From: Candidatus Brocadia sp.
Lineage (GTDB): Bacteria > Planctomycetota > Brocadiia > Brocadiales > Brocadiaceae
Length of the DNA: 64,000 nt
Reading direction: 5' to 3'
NCBI GenBank assembly: GCA_011525665.1
Contig: WYAU01000008.1
Location: forward strand, 1-64,000
The position numbers and the translations under genes were made by a program. The notes under the pieces are model-generated. The model saw only the letters and a program-made list of their open reading frames with translations, was not told the origin of the DNA and did no database searches. Numbering within the stretch: position 1 is the first letter of the stretch; each line of letters begins with the position of its first letter. Of the stretch, positions 24,701 to 32,933 are shown piece by piece.

Positions 24701-26560
24701 CTACGCTGCGGGTAATTCAATCACAAATGTTGCGCCTGAGCCCAACGTGCTTTGGGCATAAATCCTGCCATTATGCTGGTGAACAATACTATGGGCAATA
24801 GATAAGCCTAATCCGGTTCCCCTGGTATGTTTGATATTTTTTGCAGTAAAGAACGGTTCAAATATCTTTGTAAGATATTCCCCGGGTATTCCCGGACCCG
24901 TATCGGAAATCATAATCTTTACGCTGTCTTTGCATCCCTCCGTCCGGATGGCCAAGCGCTTCTCCTGTTTCGCTTCTGAGAGGGAAGTGCAGGCATTTTC
25001 CACGATATTCAGAAACACCCGCCGCATTTGCTGCTTATCCACAAAAACCAAGGGCAAATTTTCATCCAGTAATTTAATGACTTTAATATCGGCGTAGTCA
25101 AATTGATTTGCCTTTTGCGTAATGATTTCCTCAATAATCTCGTTCGTATTGACGTGTTCTTTAGACAGGGTATAATTTCCTGTAAGGGTCAGCAGGCTTT
25201 TTATAACACTCTGTATTTGTTCAGCTTCTTTTTGAACCCTGTTTAAATATTTTTTTGCCTTTTCACTGATAGAAGGGTCATTTAACACAAGGTCTGTACA
25301 AAGCTGGATTCCTGCCAGAGGGTTGTTTAATTCATGGGCAGCCCCCGCCACTAAATTACTCACGGCACACAGCCTTTCAGATTTTATTACCTGGTCTTGC
25401 AATTGATATTCCCGCGTAACGTCCCTCAGCACAAGGATAACACCCGCCTTTTCCTCGGCAACGCCGTTTACCGGTGAGGCAACGATAACAAGGTGTTTTC
25501 CGCTATCCCTCTTTGTATGTGCTTCAAAGGAAACATACCGTTGTTTTCTCTTGAATATTTCATGATAAACCTCTTTCATGCTGACCTTATTAAGGCTTAT
25601 TATGGAATCGTCATCGGCCTTGTCGATATCCAAATACGCGAGCATTTCCTTTCCTGCCCTATTCACCAGGGTTGTCTTACCCTGTGTGTCCATCACTATG
25701 ACACCATCAACCATTCCCTCTACGATAGAATGTAATCTCGACTCTATCTCATCCACATGGTTGCCGATGAGATTCATATCATATTTTTTCAAGGAATATT
25801 CACAGATGGCAGAAACGCTTTTGATGTCGAAGGGTTGTGTGATATAGTCATTAGCGCCCGCCTTCATCAATTCAATCGCCATGGCTTCAGAGCCGGGGTC
25901 TGCCATAACAATAACAATTGTCTCTGGCATGTATTTATTTATCCACGCGAGTATTTTCTGCCCATCTGCTTTTGGCATTGCGCAATCCAGAAAAAGGATA
26001 CGGGGCGTTTCAATTTCTAATGTATGAGTCACTTCTTCTCCATGCTGTTCAACGATAATCTCATATTCCTCCATGTCCATACACTGTTCAAATTTTTTCA
26101 CGATATCAGGGTCGTCATTCGCAATCATTACCTTTGACTTATATTTTAAAGGCCGGACATTGTCTGCAGGAAATCTTTCGGGAAAGAGTTTTGTACGAAT
26201 CAAGGGCAATAAATCCTCCAGGGAGAGGGGTGCATGGAGGATACAATAAGCACCGGCAAAGTGTGCCAATTGAGATACCATATACGTTCTGTAGCTTTCT
26301 GATAAGAGAACGACGGGTATATATTCGCAGTGTTTGAACGCAGCAGATTTCATTATTTTGCATAACTGAAATCCATCCAATATCGGCAGGTTCACGTCAA
26401 AAATAGCGAAATCGGGAACATGATTGCCTAGATATTTCAATACATCATTCCCGTCAGCTGCGACAACTACACGGAAAGACCCCCCTTTTTCCAGATGACG
26501 GAATACGTTTCCGTATTTTTCTCTTTTATTCGTTGCAAATAATATTTCGGCATTCATCAT
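24701..26560 (-). CDS. sensor histidine kinase with two N-terminal receiver domains and a PAS domain
   Basis: This 619-residue cytoplasmic protein has no TM segment. Receiver 1 (about 4-120) has the phospho-acceptor Asp55 in DFAIFDVNLPILDG. Receiver 2 (about 142-262) has its Asp at about 197 in RILFLDCAMPKADG, ending with 'KAGANDYITQPFDIKSV'. A PAS domain (about 283-395) starts 'LHSIVEGMVDGVIVMDTQGKTTLVNRAG'. The HisKA box is LVAGAAHELNNPLAGIQ with the phospho-His near 410. The ATPase domain (about 500-619) has N box 'RVFLNIVENACTSLSEA', 'ISDTGPGIPGEYLTKIFEPFFTAKN' and 'GTGLGLSIAHSIVHQHNGRI'. No cognate DNA-binding regulator is adjacent. Its start lies 3 bp downstream of the sdhA/frdA stop, so it may be co-transcribed with the TCA genes. 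Confidence 0.92.
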   Translation of the reverse strand: MMNAEILFATNKREKYGNVFRHLEKGGSFRVVVAADGNDVLKYLGNHVPDFAIFDVNLPILDGFQLCKIMKSAAFKHCEYIPVVLLSESYRTYMVSQLAHFAGAYCILHAPLSLEDLLPLIRTKLFPERFPADNVRPLKYKSKVMIANDDPDIVKKFEQCMDMEEYEIIVEQHGEEVTHTLEIETPRILFLDCAMPKADGQKILAWINKYMPETIVIVMADPGSEAMAIELMKAGANDYITQPFDIKSVSAICEYSLKKYDMNLIGNHVDEIESRLHSIVEGMVDGVIVMDTQGKTTLVNRAGKEMLAYLDIDKADDDSIISLNKVSMKEVYHEIFKRKQRYVSFEAHTKRDSGKHLVIVASPVNGVAEEKAGVILVLRDVTREYQLQDQVIKSERLCAVSNLVAGAAHELNNPLAGIQLCTDLVLNDPSISEKAKKYLNRVQKEAEQIQSVIKSLLTLTGNYTLSKEHVNTNEIIEEIITQKANQFDYADIKVIKLLDENLPLVFVDKQQMRRVFLNIVENACTSLSEAKQEKRLAIRTEGCKDSVKIMISDTGPGIPGEYLTKIFEPFFTAKNIKHTRGTGLGLSIAHSIVHQHNGRIYAQSTLGSGATFVIELPAA

Positions 26561-26563
26561 TTT

Positions 26564-28288
26564 TTAATACTTTCTTTCCTTTGGTTCAAAGGGACCGATA
26601 TTTACCGGCTTGTAGTCCAATCTTACGCCTTCAGGCGTACAATAAGCCAGCGTATGCTTCAGCCAGCCGGCGTCATCTCTTTGGGGAAAATCGGTACGGA
26701 AATGAGAGCCCCGACTTTCCTCGCGCGCCACTGCGCCGGCAATAACAGCCTCGGCCACATCCAGACTTCCTTTGAGTTCCAATGCCCACATAAGGCTCAG
26801 GTTGACCCGTTTTCCTGTATAATTTATCTTAATTCGCTTGTATCTTTCCTGTAAAACCTTAACTTCATGGAATGCGTCTTTCAGATGAGAGGCCTCCCGA
26901 AAGATACCCACTTTTTTGTCCATAACTTTATTGAGGGCTACTTTTACATCGGCGGGAACCTCATTTCCCTCCGACTTACATAGCATGTCGATTCTCTGTT
27001 CTGTGCGCTTTAAGGCATCGCGGATAGCGCTCTCGCCCTTTTTACTTTCCAGACCCTGGATATAGCCAGCGGCATTGCCGCCTGCAATAGCGCCAAAGAC
27101 GATGGTGTCCAGCAATGAATTCCCGCCCAACCGGTTGGCGCCATGCACGCTCACACAGGCGGCCTCGCCGGCTGCGTAAAATCCCTTTACGACCGTTTCG
27201 CATTCTGTATTACAGTCGATACCACCCATGGAATAGTGTTGTCCCGGCTGAATGGGAATAGGGGCTGTAACAGGGTCTACACCGACAAAATTCATACAAA
27301 TCTCCCGTATGCCAGGCAATCTCTGGACAATCTTTTCTCCCCCCAGGTGTCGTAGGTCCAGATGCACGTAGCTATCGTCAAAACCGCCACCCGCCATGAT
27401 CTCACGTATAATATTCCGTGAAATAATATCCCTGGGAGCCACTTCCATATCCTTCTTTGAATCGCTGTATTTCTCCAAAAATCGTTCACCCTTATTATTC
27501 AGCAGAAACCCCCCTTCGCCACGGCACCCTTCTGTGATTAAGATATTTTTACCCAAAAGGGTAGTTGGATGAAATTGGATAAACTCCATATCCTTTAGCG
27601 GCGCACCCCCCCAATAGGGAACAGCCATGCCCATACCGGTATTAATTATGGCATTCGTGCTCTTTTCATAGATGCGACCTGCACCGCCTGTAGCAAATAT
27701 TACAGCCCCTGCCTGGAACGCCTCCAATCGCCCGTTCACAATATCCAGTGCTATCACACCTGCACAGACTCCATCTTCAACTACGAGATCCGTTACCAGC
27801 CATTCTTCGTAGATTACTATCTCTTTCCGCTCGGCAGCCTGTTTCAATTTGATGGTTTGTTGATATAAGGTGTGCAAAAGGGCATGTCCGGTTTTGTCGG
27901 CAGCATAACAGGTACGCGGGAAACCGGCACCGCCGAAAGGCCGCTGGGCAATCTTGCCTTCCGGAGTACGACTGAAAGGGCACCCCCAGTGTTCCATCTC
28001 ATAGATGCGTTCTGACGCCTCTTTGGTCATGCAGATAACGGCATCCTGATCGGCCAGGTAATCACTTCCCTTCACCGTATCAAAGGCGTGTTTTTCCCAA
28101 TTATCATAAGCACCACGCGGATGATTTCCCAGCGGGGCATTAATTCCCCCCTGCGCGGCAACAGAATGTGATCGAATAGGGTGTACCTTTGAGATGATGG
28201 CAACCCTGACATTGTTACGGTTCAGTTCAATGGCAGCCCTCAGACCCGCCAGACCCCCACCCACCACAATGGCATCATGGTAAATCAT
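26564..28288 (-). CDS. sdhA: succinate dehydrogenase/fumarate reductase flavoprotein subunit
   Basis: This 574-residue flavoprotein interconverts succinate and fumarate. The N-terminus 'DAIVVGGGLAGLRAAIELNR' is the FAD Rossmann motif. The covalent-FAD region is RSHSVAAQGGINAPLGN, with a His next to SVAAQGG. Further motifs are 'FSRTPEGKIAQRPFGG', 'FIQFHPTTLLGKNILITEGCRGEGG', 'VHGANRLGGNSLLDTIVFG' and the C-terminal 'REESRGSHFRTDFPQRDD' with catalytic Arg and His. Membrane subunits lie upstream (28493-29273). The iron-sulfur subunit is not adjacent; the 204-bp gap to the membrane subunit is too short to hold it. The enzyme could run in either direction. Confidence 0.94.
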   Translation of the reverse strand: MIYHDAIVVGGGLAGLRAAIELNRNNVRVAIISKVHPIRSHSVAAQGGINAPLGNHPRGAYDNWEKHAFDTVKGSDYLADQDAVICMTKEASERIYEMEHWGCPFSRTPEGKIAQRPFGGAGFPRTCYAADKTGHALLHTLYQQTIKLKQAAERKEIVIYEEWLVTDLVVEDGVCAGVIALDIVNGRLEAFQAGAVIFATGGAGRIYEKSTNAIINTGMGMAVPYWGGAPLKDMEFIQFHPTTLLGKNILITEGCRGEGGFLLNNKGERFLEKYSDSKKDMEVAPRDIISRNIIREIMAGGGFDDSYVHLDLRHLGGEKIVQRLPGIREICMNFVGVDPVTAPIPIQPGQHYSMGGIDCNTECETVVKGFYAAGEAACVSVHGANRLGGNSLLDTIVFGAIAGGNAAGYIQGLESKKGESAIRDALKRTEQRIDMLCKSEGNEVPADVKVALNKVMDKKVGIFREASHLKDAFHEVKVLQERYKRIKINYTGKRVNLSLMWALELKGSLDVAEAVIAGAVAREESRGSHFRTDFPQRDDAGWLKHTLAYCTPEGVRLDYKPVNIGPFEPKERKY

Positions 28289-28492
28289 AAAATATCTTTA
28301 ACAAATTAACCTCATTGGACCGGATTTATTGCCCTGAAAATTCGTTGAACTTTATTTATTCTTCCAATGAAAAATTCGATGGGCACTGGTTGTCCAGAAT
28401 AAAATGGGATTTTCCCTTTGCTAATATTGTTCATAATTCCCCCTTCAACCGCTAAAATCAAACCGACAATGGATTAGTCGGGTTTTTTATCA

Positions 28493-28867
28493 CTACAAAA
28501 GCACCGTAGTAACCCCGACGGCGGCAATTAAGAAGAAGACAAAGAGTGATATCCACAAGAGCTTCTTTTGGATGCGGGTAAGACCCCAAAAATCAGCAAA
28601 GGTAATTCTTATTCCATTCAACAGGTGCACGGCCACGGCAAGAAGCAATACGTACTGAAATATGTAACCGACCTTTGTATCAAACTTGCTGATCGCATAA
28701 TCATAGGCGTCTTTGCCACGAAATACGGTGCTCAGTGTCCAGATATGGAGAAACAAAAACACCGTAACTGCCACACCGGTAATCCGATGCGCCCAGAAGG
28801 CGTACATGCCGGGATTTCTGTTTTTAACCAGGTCTTTAATACCTTCCTTTAAACTTTGAATGTTCAT
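28493..28867 (-). CDS. succinate dehydrogenase/fumarate reductase cytochrome b-type membrane subunit (SdhC-like)
   Basis: This 124-residue membrane anchor has three TM helices. 'NPGMYAFWAHRITGVAVTVFLFLHIWTLS' has the R/H-x-TG entry and the helix I His ligand (FLFLHI) of SdhC. 'GYIFQYVLLLAVAVHLLNGIRITFADFWG' has the helix II His (AVAVHLLNGIR), matching the haem-ligand/quinone pattern. A third helix ends the protein. It lies 40 bp downstream of the second membrane subunit and 204 bp upstream of the flavoprotein gene. It should anchor the dehydrogenase and pass electrons to or from quinone. Confidence 0.88.
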   Translation of the reverse strand: MNIQSLKEGIKDLVKNRNPGMYAFWAHRITGVAVTVFLFLHIWTLSTVFRGKDAYDYAISKFDTKVGYIFQYVLLLAVAVHLLNGIRITFADFWGLTRIQKKLLWISLFVFFLIAAVGVTTVLL

Positions 28868-28907
28868 AGCTATGGTTAGAAACCGTATTGTAATAAAAAT
28901 TTAGTAC

Positions 28908-29273
28908 CTAAAATCCACCATCTGACGTTGCAAACCAAATAAGAATATAAATCCCGATACCAAAGAGAATAATCCCTGTAATCCAGAGGGTTTGTTTCAA
29001 AAAGGAGCTTGTTCTTTTCCCCAGATTATAGTCTGTCAATATACCCCAGAACCCGTTTAAACCGTGAAAAACTACCAGGGCAAGGAGGCATGCGTGGAAG
29101 GTAATCCATCCGGGGGAGCAGAACCGGTTGATAACTTCATCGTAATAGCGGGAGGCGTAGCGGCCGGGACTAAAGTGAAAAGTAAAGAAATGGACGCCCA
29201 TACCCATGACCAGCAGCAAGGCAGTAATCCGCTGTAAAAACCACGACCAGAATCCCCGTTTTTCTCTGTTCAT
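28908..29273 (-). CDS. succinate dehydrogenase/fumarate reductase second membrane subunit (SdhD-like)
   Basis: This 121-residue protein has three TM helices: 'WSWFLQRITALLLVMGMGVHFFTFHF' with conserved QRITAL and a His in helix I, 'GWITFHACLLALVVFHGLNGFWGILTDYN' with the helix II His-Gly-x-x-G motif, and 'LWITGIILFGIGIYILIWF'. The pattern FHGLNGFWGILTDY is typical of SdhD/FrdD-like anchors. It is the first gene of the sdh group in transcription order. An ATTTTATAACCG stretch separates it from the pyrE gene 124 bp upstream, where no strong promoter is visible. Confidence 0.85.
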   Translation of the reverse strand: MNREKRGFWSWFLQRITALLLVMGMGVHFFTFHFSPGRYASRYYDEVINRFCSPGWITFHACLLALVVFHGLNGFWGILTDYNLGKRTSSFLKQTLWITGIILFGIGIYILIWFATSDGGF

Positions 29274-29397
29274 TTTATAACCGTTTGGTTCACTGCGGAG
29301 AGCGCCGAGATCACAGAGGTTTTTAAAGGATGATGGCTGGAATGCATGATTTATTCTTCGTTTTCTCCGTGTTCTTTTTGCGCCCTTATTGTGATTA

Positions 29398-29970
29398 TTA
29401 TGTTTTTTTATACAAATTCATCAAATCAGTTTTCGTAAAGACAGACTCGAAAGGGATTTTTTCCCTCTCAATATTTTCTCTCCCGCCTTCCTGCCGATCT
29501 ACCAGGGCAATGGTGCTGACAACGATCAGGTTGGACTCCCTGGCACGATCAATGGCCTCTATCGTGGATTGGCCTGTGGTTACCACATCATCTACAATTA
29601 CGACCTTATCACCTTCCTGCACGTTACCTTCAATCCACTTCATCAGTCCGTGTTCTTTCGCCTTTTTTCGCACGACAAAGGCATTGATGGCATCGTCCTG
29701 CATACCGCTGACCATGGCCGTGGCAAAGGCAATCGGGTCTGCACCGAGGGTCAGGCCACCGATGGCGTTAATGTGGAGCGCTTTGACCTTGTTATAAAAG
29801 AGATGCCCGATCAGCAGCATGGCCCCGGGATCTAAGGTTGTCGTCTTGCAATTAATATAATAGTTACTCATCCTTCCCGATACCAATTTAAAGATAGGCT
29901 CTTCGCTGTATTTAAAAGATTTCTGTAAAAGAATTTCCAGTAATCGTTTTTTTGCCTTAATCAGATTCAT
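29398..29970 (-). CDS. pyrE: orotate phosphoribosyltransferase
   Basis: This 190-residue enzyme converts orotate and PRPP to OMP in pyrimidine synthesis. It shows 'FKLVSGRMSNYYINCKTTTLDPGAML' (orotate-site region), 'AIGGLTLGADPIAFATAM', 'FVVRKKAKEHGLMKWIEG' and the PRPP loop KVVIVDDVVTTGQSTIEAI, all in the expected order. The length is normal. It lies between mdh and the sdh genes on the same strand. The C-terminal 'SVFTKTDLMNLYKK' resembles the family's usual 'FTxxDL' end. Confidence 0.93.
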   Translation of the reverse strand: MNLIKAKKRLLEILLQKSFKYSEEPIFKLVSGRMSNYYINCKTTTLDPGAMLLIGHLFYNKVKALHINAIGGLTLGADPIAFATAMVSGMQDDAINAFVVRKKAKEHGLMKWIEGNVQEGDKVVIVDDVVTTGQSTIEAIDRARESNLIVVSTIALVDRQEGGRENIEREKIPFESVFTKTDLMNLYKKT

Positions 29971-29977
29971 AATTTAT

Positions 29978-30075
29978 GATTTTAGATTTACGATGTGCGA
30001 TTTTAGATTTAATTTTGATAATTAAAATGGTAATTCAATTTTAAATCGTAAACCACAGATCGTAAGTCGTAAATT
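29978..30075. repeat. short direct and inverted repeats between mdh and pyrE
   Basis: GATTTTAGATTTA occurs twice, at 29978-29990 and 29999-30011, with a 21-bp period. Further right, TAAATCGTAAA and GTCGTAAATTTTA are inverted relatives of the TTTACGAT in the first unit. The stretch is AT-rich and may fold into an imperfect hairpin. It may be an insertion scar or a weak processing site. Confidence 0.4.
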
Positions 30076-30094
30076 TTAGTTTCCTTCAAAGATA

Positions 30095-31030
30095 TTACAA
30101 CAATTTATCCACTTGTTCACACAGGGTTTTTACGGCCTCGGCAGACCGTTTTAATGCAGCCGATTCTTCTGCGTTCAGCTTGATCTCAAAGATCTGTTCA
30201 ATACCCTTTTCACCGATCTTCACCGGCACACCTACGAAGAGGCCGTTGATGCCGTATTCTCCATCACACAAGGCGGCGCACGGTAGTATCTTCTTTTTGT
30301 CCTTTAAGATAGCCTCAACCATTTCTACTACAGCCGCAGAAGGGGCATAAAAGGCGCTGCCCGTCTTGAGCAGGTTAACGATCTCAGCGCCACCATCCCT
30401 TGTACGTTTTACAATGGCTTCCAGTCTCGTCGTTGGAATTAATTCCTCTACAGAAACTCCCGCAACGGTCGTATATCGCGTGGAAGGCACCATCGTGTCT
30501 CCGTGTCCGCCGAGGACAAAGGCATGAATATTTTCCACAGACACGTTAAGTTCCGTTGCAATAAAGGTACTAAAACGTGCGGCATCCAATACCCCTGCCA
30601 TACCCATAATACGTTGCTTAGGAAACCGGCTAATTTTATGGGCTACGTACGTCATGGCATCCAGCGGATTGGACACAATGATAAGGATGCAATTCGGCGA
30701 GGCCTTTACTGCATTTTCTACCACCCCTTTTACAATCCCGGCATTGATCTTAAGCAAATCATCCCTGCTCATGCCGGGCTTCCTTGCCACACCTGAGGTA
30801 ACAATCACGATATCGGAGTCCTTTGTTTCTTCGTATCCGTTCGTGCCGATGATCTTTGAATCATAGCCATAGACTGGTCCTGACTCCAGGATGTCCAGCG
30901 CCTTTCCCTGGGGCATATCCTGGACAATATCCACAAGTACCACATCCCCCATTTCTTTTTCAACCAAACGTTGTGCCGTAGTGGCGCCCACATTTCCGGC
31001 GCCGATAACGGTTATCTTTTTTCTAGCCAT
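30095..31030 (-). CDS. mdh: malate dehydrogenase (lactate dehydrogenase-like fold)
   Basis: This 311-residue NAD-dependent enzyme oxidises malate to oxaloacetate. The N-terminal '[20 protein letters not shown]' is the NAD-binding motif, ending with an acidic residue at '[21 protein letters not shown]'. '[23 protein letters not shown]' holds the substrate-binding Arg that distinguishes malate from lactate dehydrogenase. '[44 protein letters not shown]' and the catalytic His in [19 protein letters not shown] follow. The length fits the type found in many bacteria and in Planctomycetota. An AAAGGAT site precedes the ATG. Confidence 0.95.
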   Translation of the reverse strand: MARKKITVIGAGNVGATTAQRLVEKEMGDVVLVDIVQDMPQGKALDILESGPVYGYDSKIIGTNGYEETKDSDIVIVTSGVARKPGMSRDDLLKINAGIVKGVVENAVKASPNCILIIVSNPLDAMTYVAHKISRFPKQRIMGMAGVLDAARFSTFIATELNVSVENIHAFVLGGHGDTMVPSTRYTTVAGVSVEELIPTTRLEAIVKRTRDGGAEIVNLLKTGSAFYAPSAAVVEMVEAILKDKKKILPCAALCDGEYGINGLFVGVPVKIGEKGIEQIFEIKLNAEESAALKRSAEAVKTLCEQVDKLL

Positions 31031-31175
31031 AGAGAATTCATCCTTTAAATCATTCTTTTATTAGTGTATTTTCCATTAAAATGAGATCTTTATGAGAAAG
31101 TTTACCTAGTTTTTTCAAAATCAGAGTTTGTTCAATAGTTGATATGGAAAAGGGACAAGGACGACATCTCCTCTA

Positions 31176-31373
31176 TTATAGACTGTCATAAATTGTGTCC
31201 TCTTCGTTGTCCCATATTTTTTGGAATGACGCAGTGGATAAATCCTGAGAGGTTTTTGCAATCATGATTCTTTCTCTTTTGTTTTCTAAAAATTGAATGA
31301 AATCAATGACCTCCGGAAGAAGATCTTCCGGAAGTTTATCAATTTCTTTCTTTATCATTTCTTTGACCGACAT
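31176..31373 (-). CDS. DUF2281-type small protein, orphan antitoxin-like
   Basis: This 65-residue protein begins MSVKEMIKKEIDKLPEDLLPEVIDFIQFLENK. The 'I..eIdkLPeeLl.EVLDFIeFL' helical segment is the DUF2281 hallmark, found in the antitoxin half of many toxin-antitoxin pairs. The C-terminal half ('TASFQKIWDNEEDTIYDSL') resembles the toxin-binding tail of such antitoxins. An AGAGGAGAC ribosome-binding site precedes the ATG. No toxin ORF lies downstream (31031-31175 holds only the mdh leader), so it is an orphan or its toxin was lost. Confidence 0.75.
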   Translation of the reverse strand: MSVKEMIKKEIDKLPEDLLPEVIDFIQFLENKRERIMIAKTSQDLSTASFQKIWDNEEDTIYDSL

Positions 31374-31553
31374 TTTGTCTCCTCTGTACTTATATTAATA
31401 TACTTTTATGTTTTATATTTACAAGGAATTTTAAATAAGTTCCCATTTAAATGCCCTGTTCAAGATACTTTCCTTTAATTCCTTGCCTTATCTTCACAAA
31501 GTTTTATAATCTTAACATGCTGTCCAGTTTTTGGGGTACATTATACTTTTTTC

Positions 31554-31639
31554 GTAACAGTTCAGTTTTTTGAAAAACATCAACAGTTGAAAATACCTTT
31601 GTGACAGTATGCAGTGGCAATTCATGAATTGCCACTGCA
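31554..31639. mobile_element. truncated copy of a palindrome-containing MITE
   Basis: The segment starts GTAACAGTTCAGTTTTTTGA at 31554, a diverged form of the terminal repeat of the complete element at 50687-50823. It continues through a shared CCTTTGTG block to a perfect 30-nt palindrome (31610-31639) whose 24-nt core is identical in the other copy. The right-hand terminal repeat is absent, so this copy has lost one end. It lies in the 310-bp gap between the DUF2281 gene and icd; the rest of that gap is AT-rich with nothing recognised. Confidence 0.75.
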
Positions 31640-31683
31640 GGTTCTTCTTTCTCCTGTTTCGTGCCCATTCGTGGCTAAAATTA

Positions 31684-32928
31684 TTATCGCTCCATATTTC
31701 TTATTATCTCATCGGCAAGCTCAGAACATTTGACCAACTTTGCACCTTCCATCTGCCGTTCGAGGTCATAGGTCACGGTCTTTTGCCGGATGGTCTTTTC
31801 CAATGCCTGCACAATCATACCGGCCGCCTTGTCCCATCCCAGATGTTCAAACATCATGACCCCTGATAAAATAACGGAGCCGGGATTGACCTTATCCTGT
31901 CCTGCATATTTTGGGGCAGTCCCATGGGTAGCTTCAAAGATAGCAGCTTTATCTCCGATATTGGCACCGGGGGCCATGCCAAGACCACCTACCTGGGCGG
32001 CGCAGGCATCTGAGATATAATCACCGTTAAGATTCGGTGTGGCTACTACGTCATATTCCTCTGGCCTTAGCAGTACCTGCTGAAACATGGCATCGGCAAT
32101 CCTGTCCTTTATAACAACTTTACCCTTCGGAACAACACCATTATGCTTTTTCTGGACATCCTCTTCCGTAACGATAAATTTGGGAAATTCTTCTTTAGCT
32201 ACTTCATAGCCCCACTCCCGGAATGCGCCCTCAGTAAATTTCATGATATTGCCCTTATGCATGAGGGTCACACTCTTTAGCCGCTTATCGATTGCATACT
32301 GTATGGCACGTCTAACGAGCCTTTTTGAGCCGGTCACACTCATCGGTTTAATACCGATGCCAGAATCTTTTCTGATCTTTTTCCCCAGTTCCTTTTCCAG
32401 GAATGCAATGAGTTTCTTTGCCTCGGGAGACCCTTTTTTATATTCAATCCCCGCATACACATCTTCCGTATTCTCCCGGAAAATCACAACATGTAATTTC
32501 TCCGGTGATTTCACGGGACAGGGTACCCCTTCAAAATAACGTACGGGCCGGACGCAGGCATATAAATCAAGCTCCTGTCTCAGGGTCACATTAAGGCTCC
32601 TGATACCGCCGCCAACAGGTGTTGTAAGCGGTCCCTTGATAGCCACTTTATATTTTTTAATGGCATCAAGGGTAGTTTTGGGAAGCCATTCACCGCACTC
32701 CTGAAAGGCATGCTCGCCCGCAAAAATTTCCTGCCAGCAGATACGCTTTTTATCCTTATACGCCTTGCTCACGGCGGCATCAAATACACGAACGGATGCA
32801 TTCCAGATATCAGGACCTGTACCGTCTCCCCTGATAAACGGAATAATGGGGTCATTCGGTACAACCAACCGGTTCTTTTCAACTTTTATCACAGTACCCC
32901 TGTCTGAATTATTCTTCTTTTTAGACAA
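31684..32928 (-). CDS. icd: NADP-dependent isocitrate dehydrogenase
   Basis: This 414-residue enzyme converts isocitrate to 2-oxoglutarate. It has '[20 protein letters not shown]' at the N-terminus and the isocitrate-binding and phospho-site loop [20 protein letters not shown]. It also has '[16 protein letters not shown]', '[22 protein letters not shown]', '[30 protein letters not shown]' and '[26 protein letters not shown]'. These match the Icd family throughout. Its ATG lies 5 bp after the stop of the O-antigen-ligase-like gene, which suggests co-transcription. Confidence 0.95.
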   Translation of the reverse strand: MSKKKNNSDRGTVIKVEKNRLVVPNDPIIPFIRGDGTGPDIWNASVRVFDAAVSKAYKDKKRICWQEIFAGEHAFQECGEWLPKTTLDAIKKYKVAIKGPLTTPVGGGIRSLNVTLRQELDLYACVRPVRYFEGVPCPVKSPEKLHVVIFRENTEDVYAGIEYKKGSPEAKKLIAFLEKELGKKIRKDSGIGIKPMSVTGSKRLVRRAIQYAIDKRLKSVTLMHKGNIMKFTEGAFREWGYEVAKEEFPKFIVTEEDVQKKHNGVVPKGKVVIKDRIADAMFQQVLLRPEEYDVVATPNLNGDYISDACAAQVGGLGMAPGANIGDKAAIFEATHGTAPKYAGQDKVNPGSVILSGVMMFEHLGWDKAAGMIVQALEKTIRQKTVTYDLERQMEGAKLVKCSELADEIIRNMER

Positions 32929-32933
32929 CGTCT

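Noticed and set aside
31610-31639. Perfect palindrome as a CRISPR repeat or phage attachment site
   Set aside because: There are only two copies 19 kb apart, each inside a MITE-like element; no regular spacing and no integrase.
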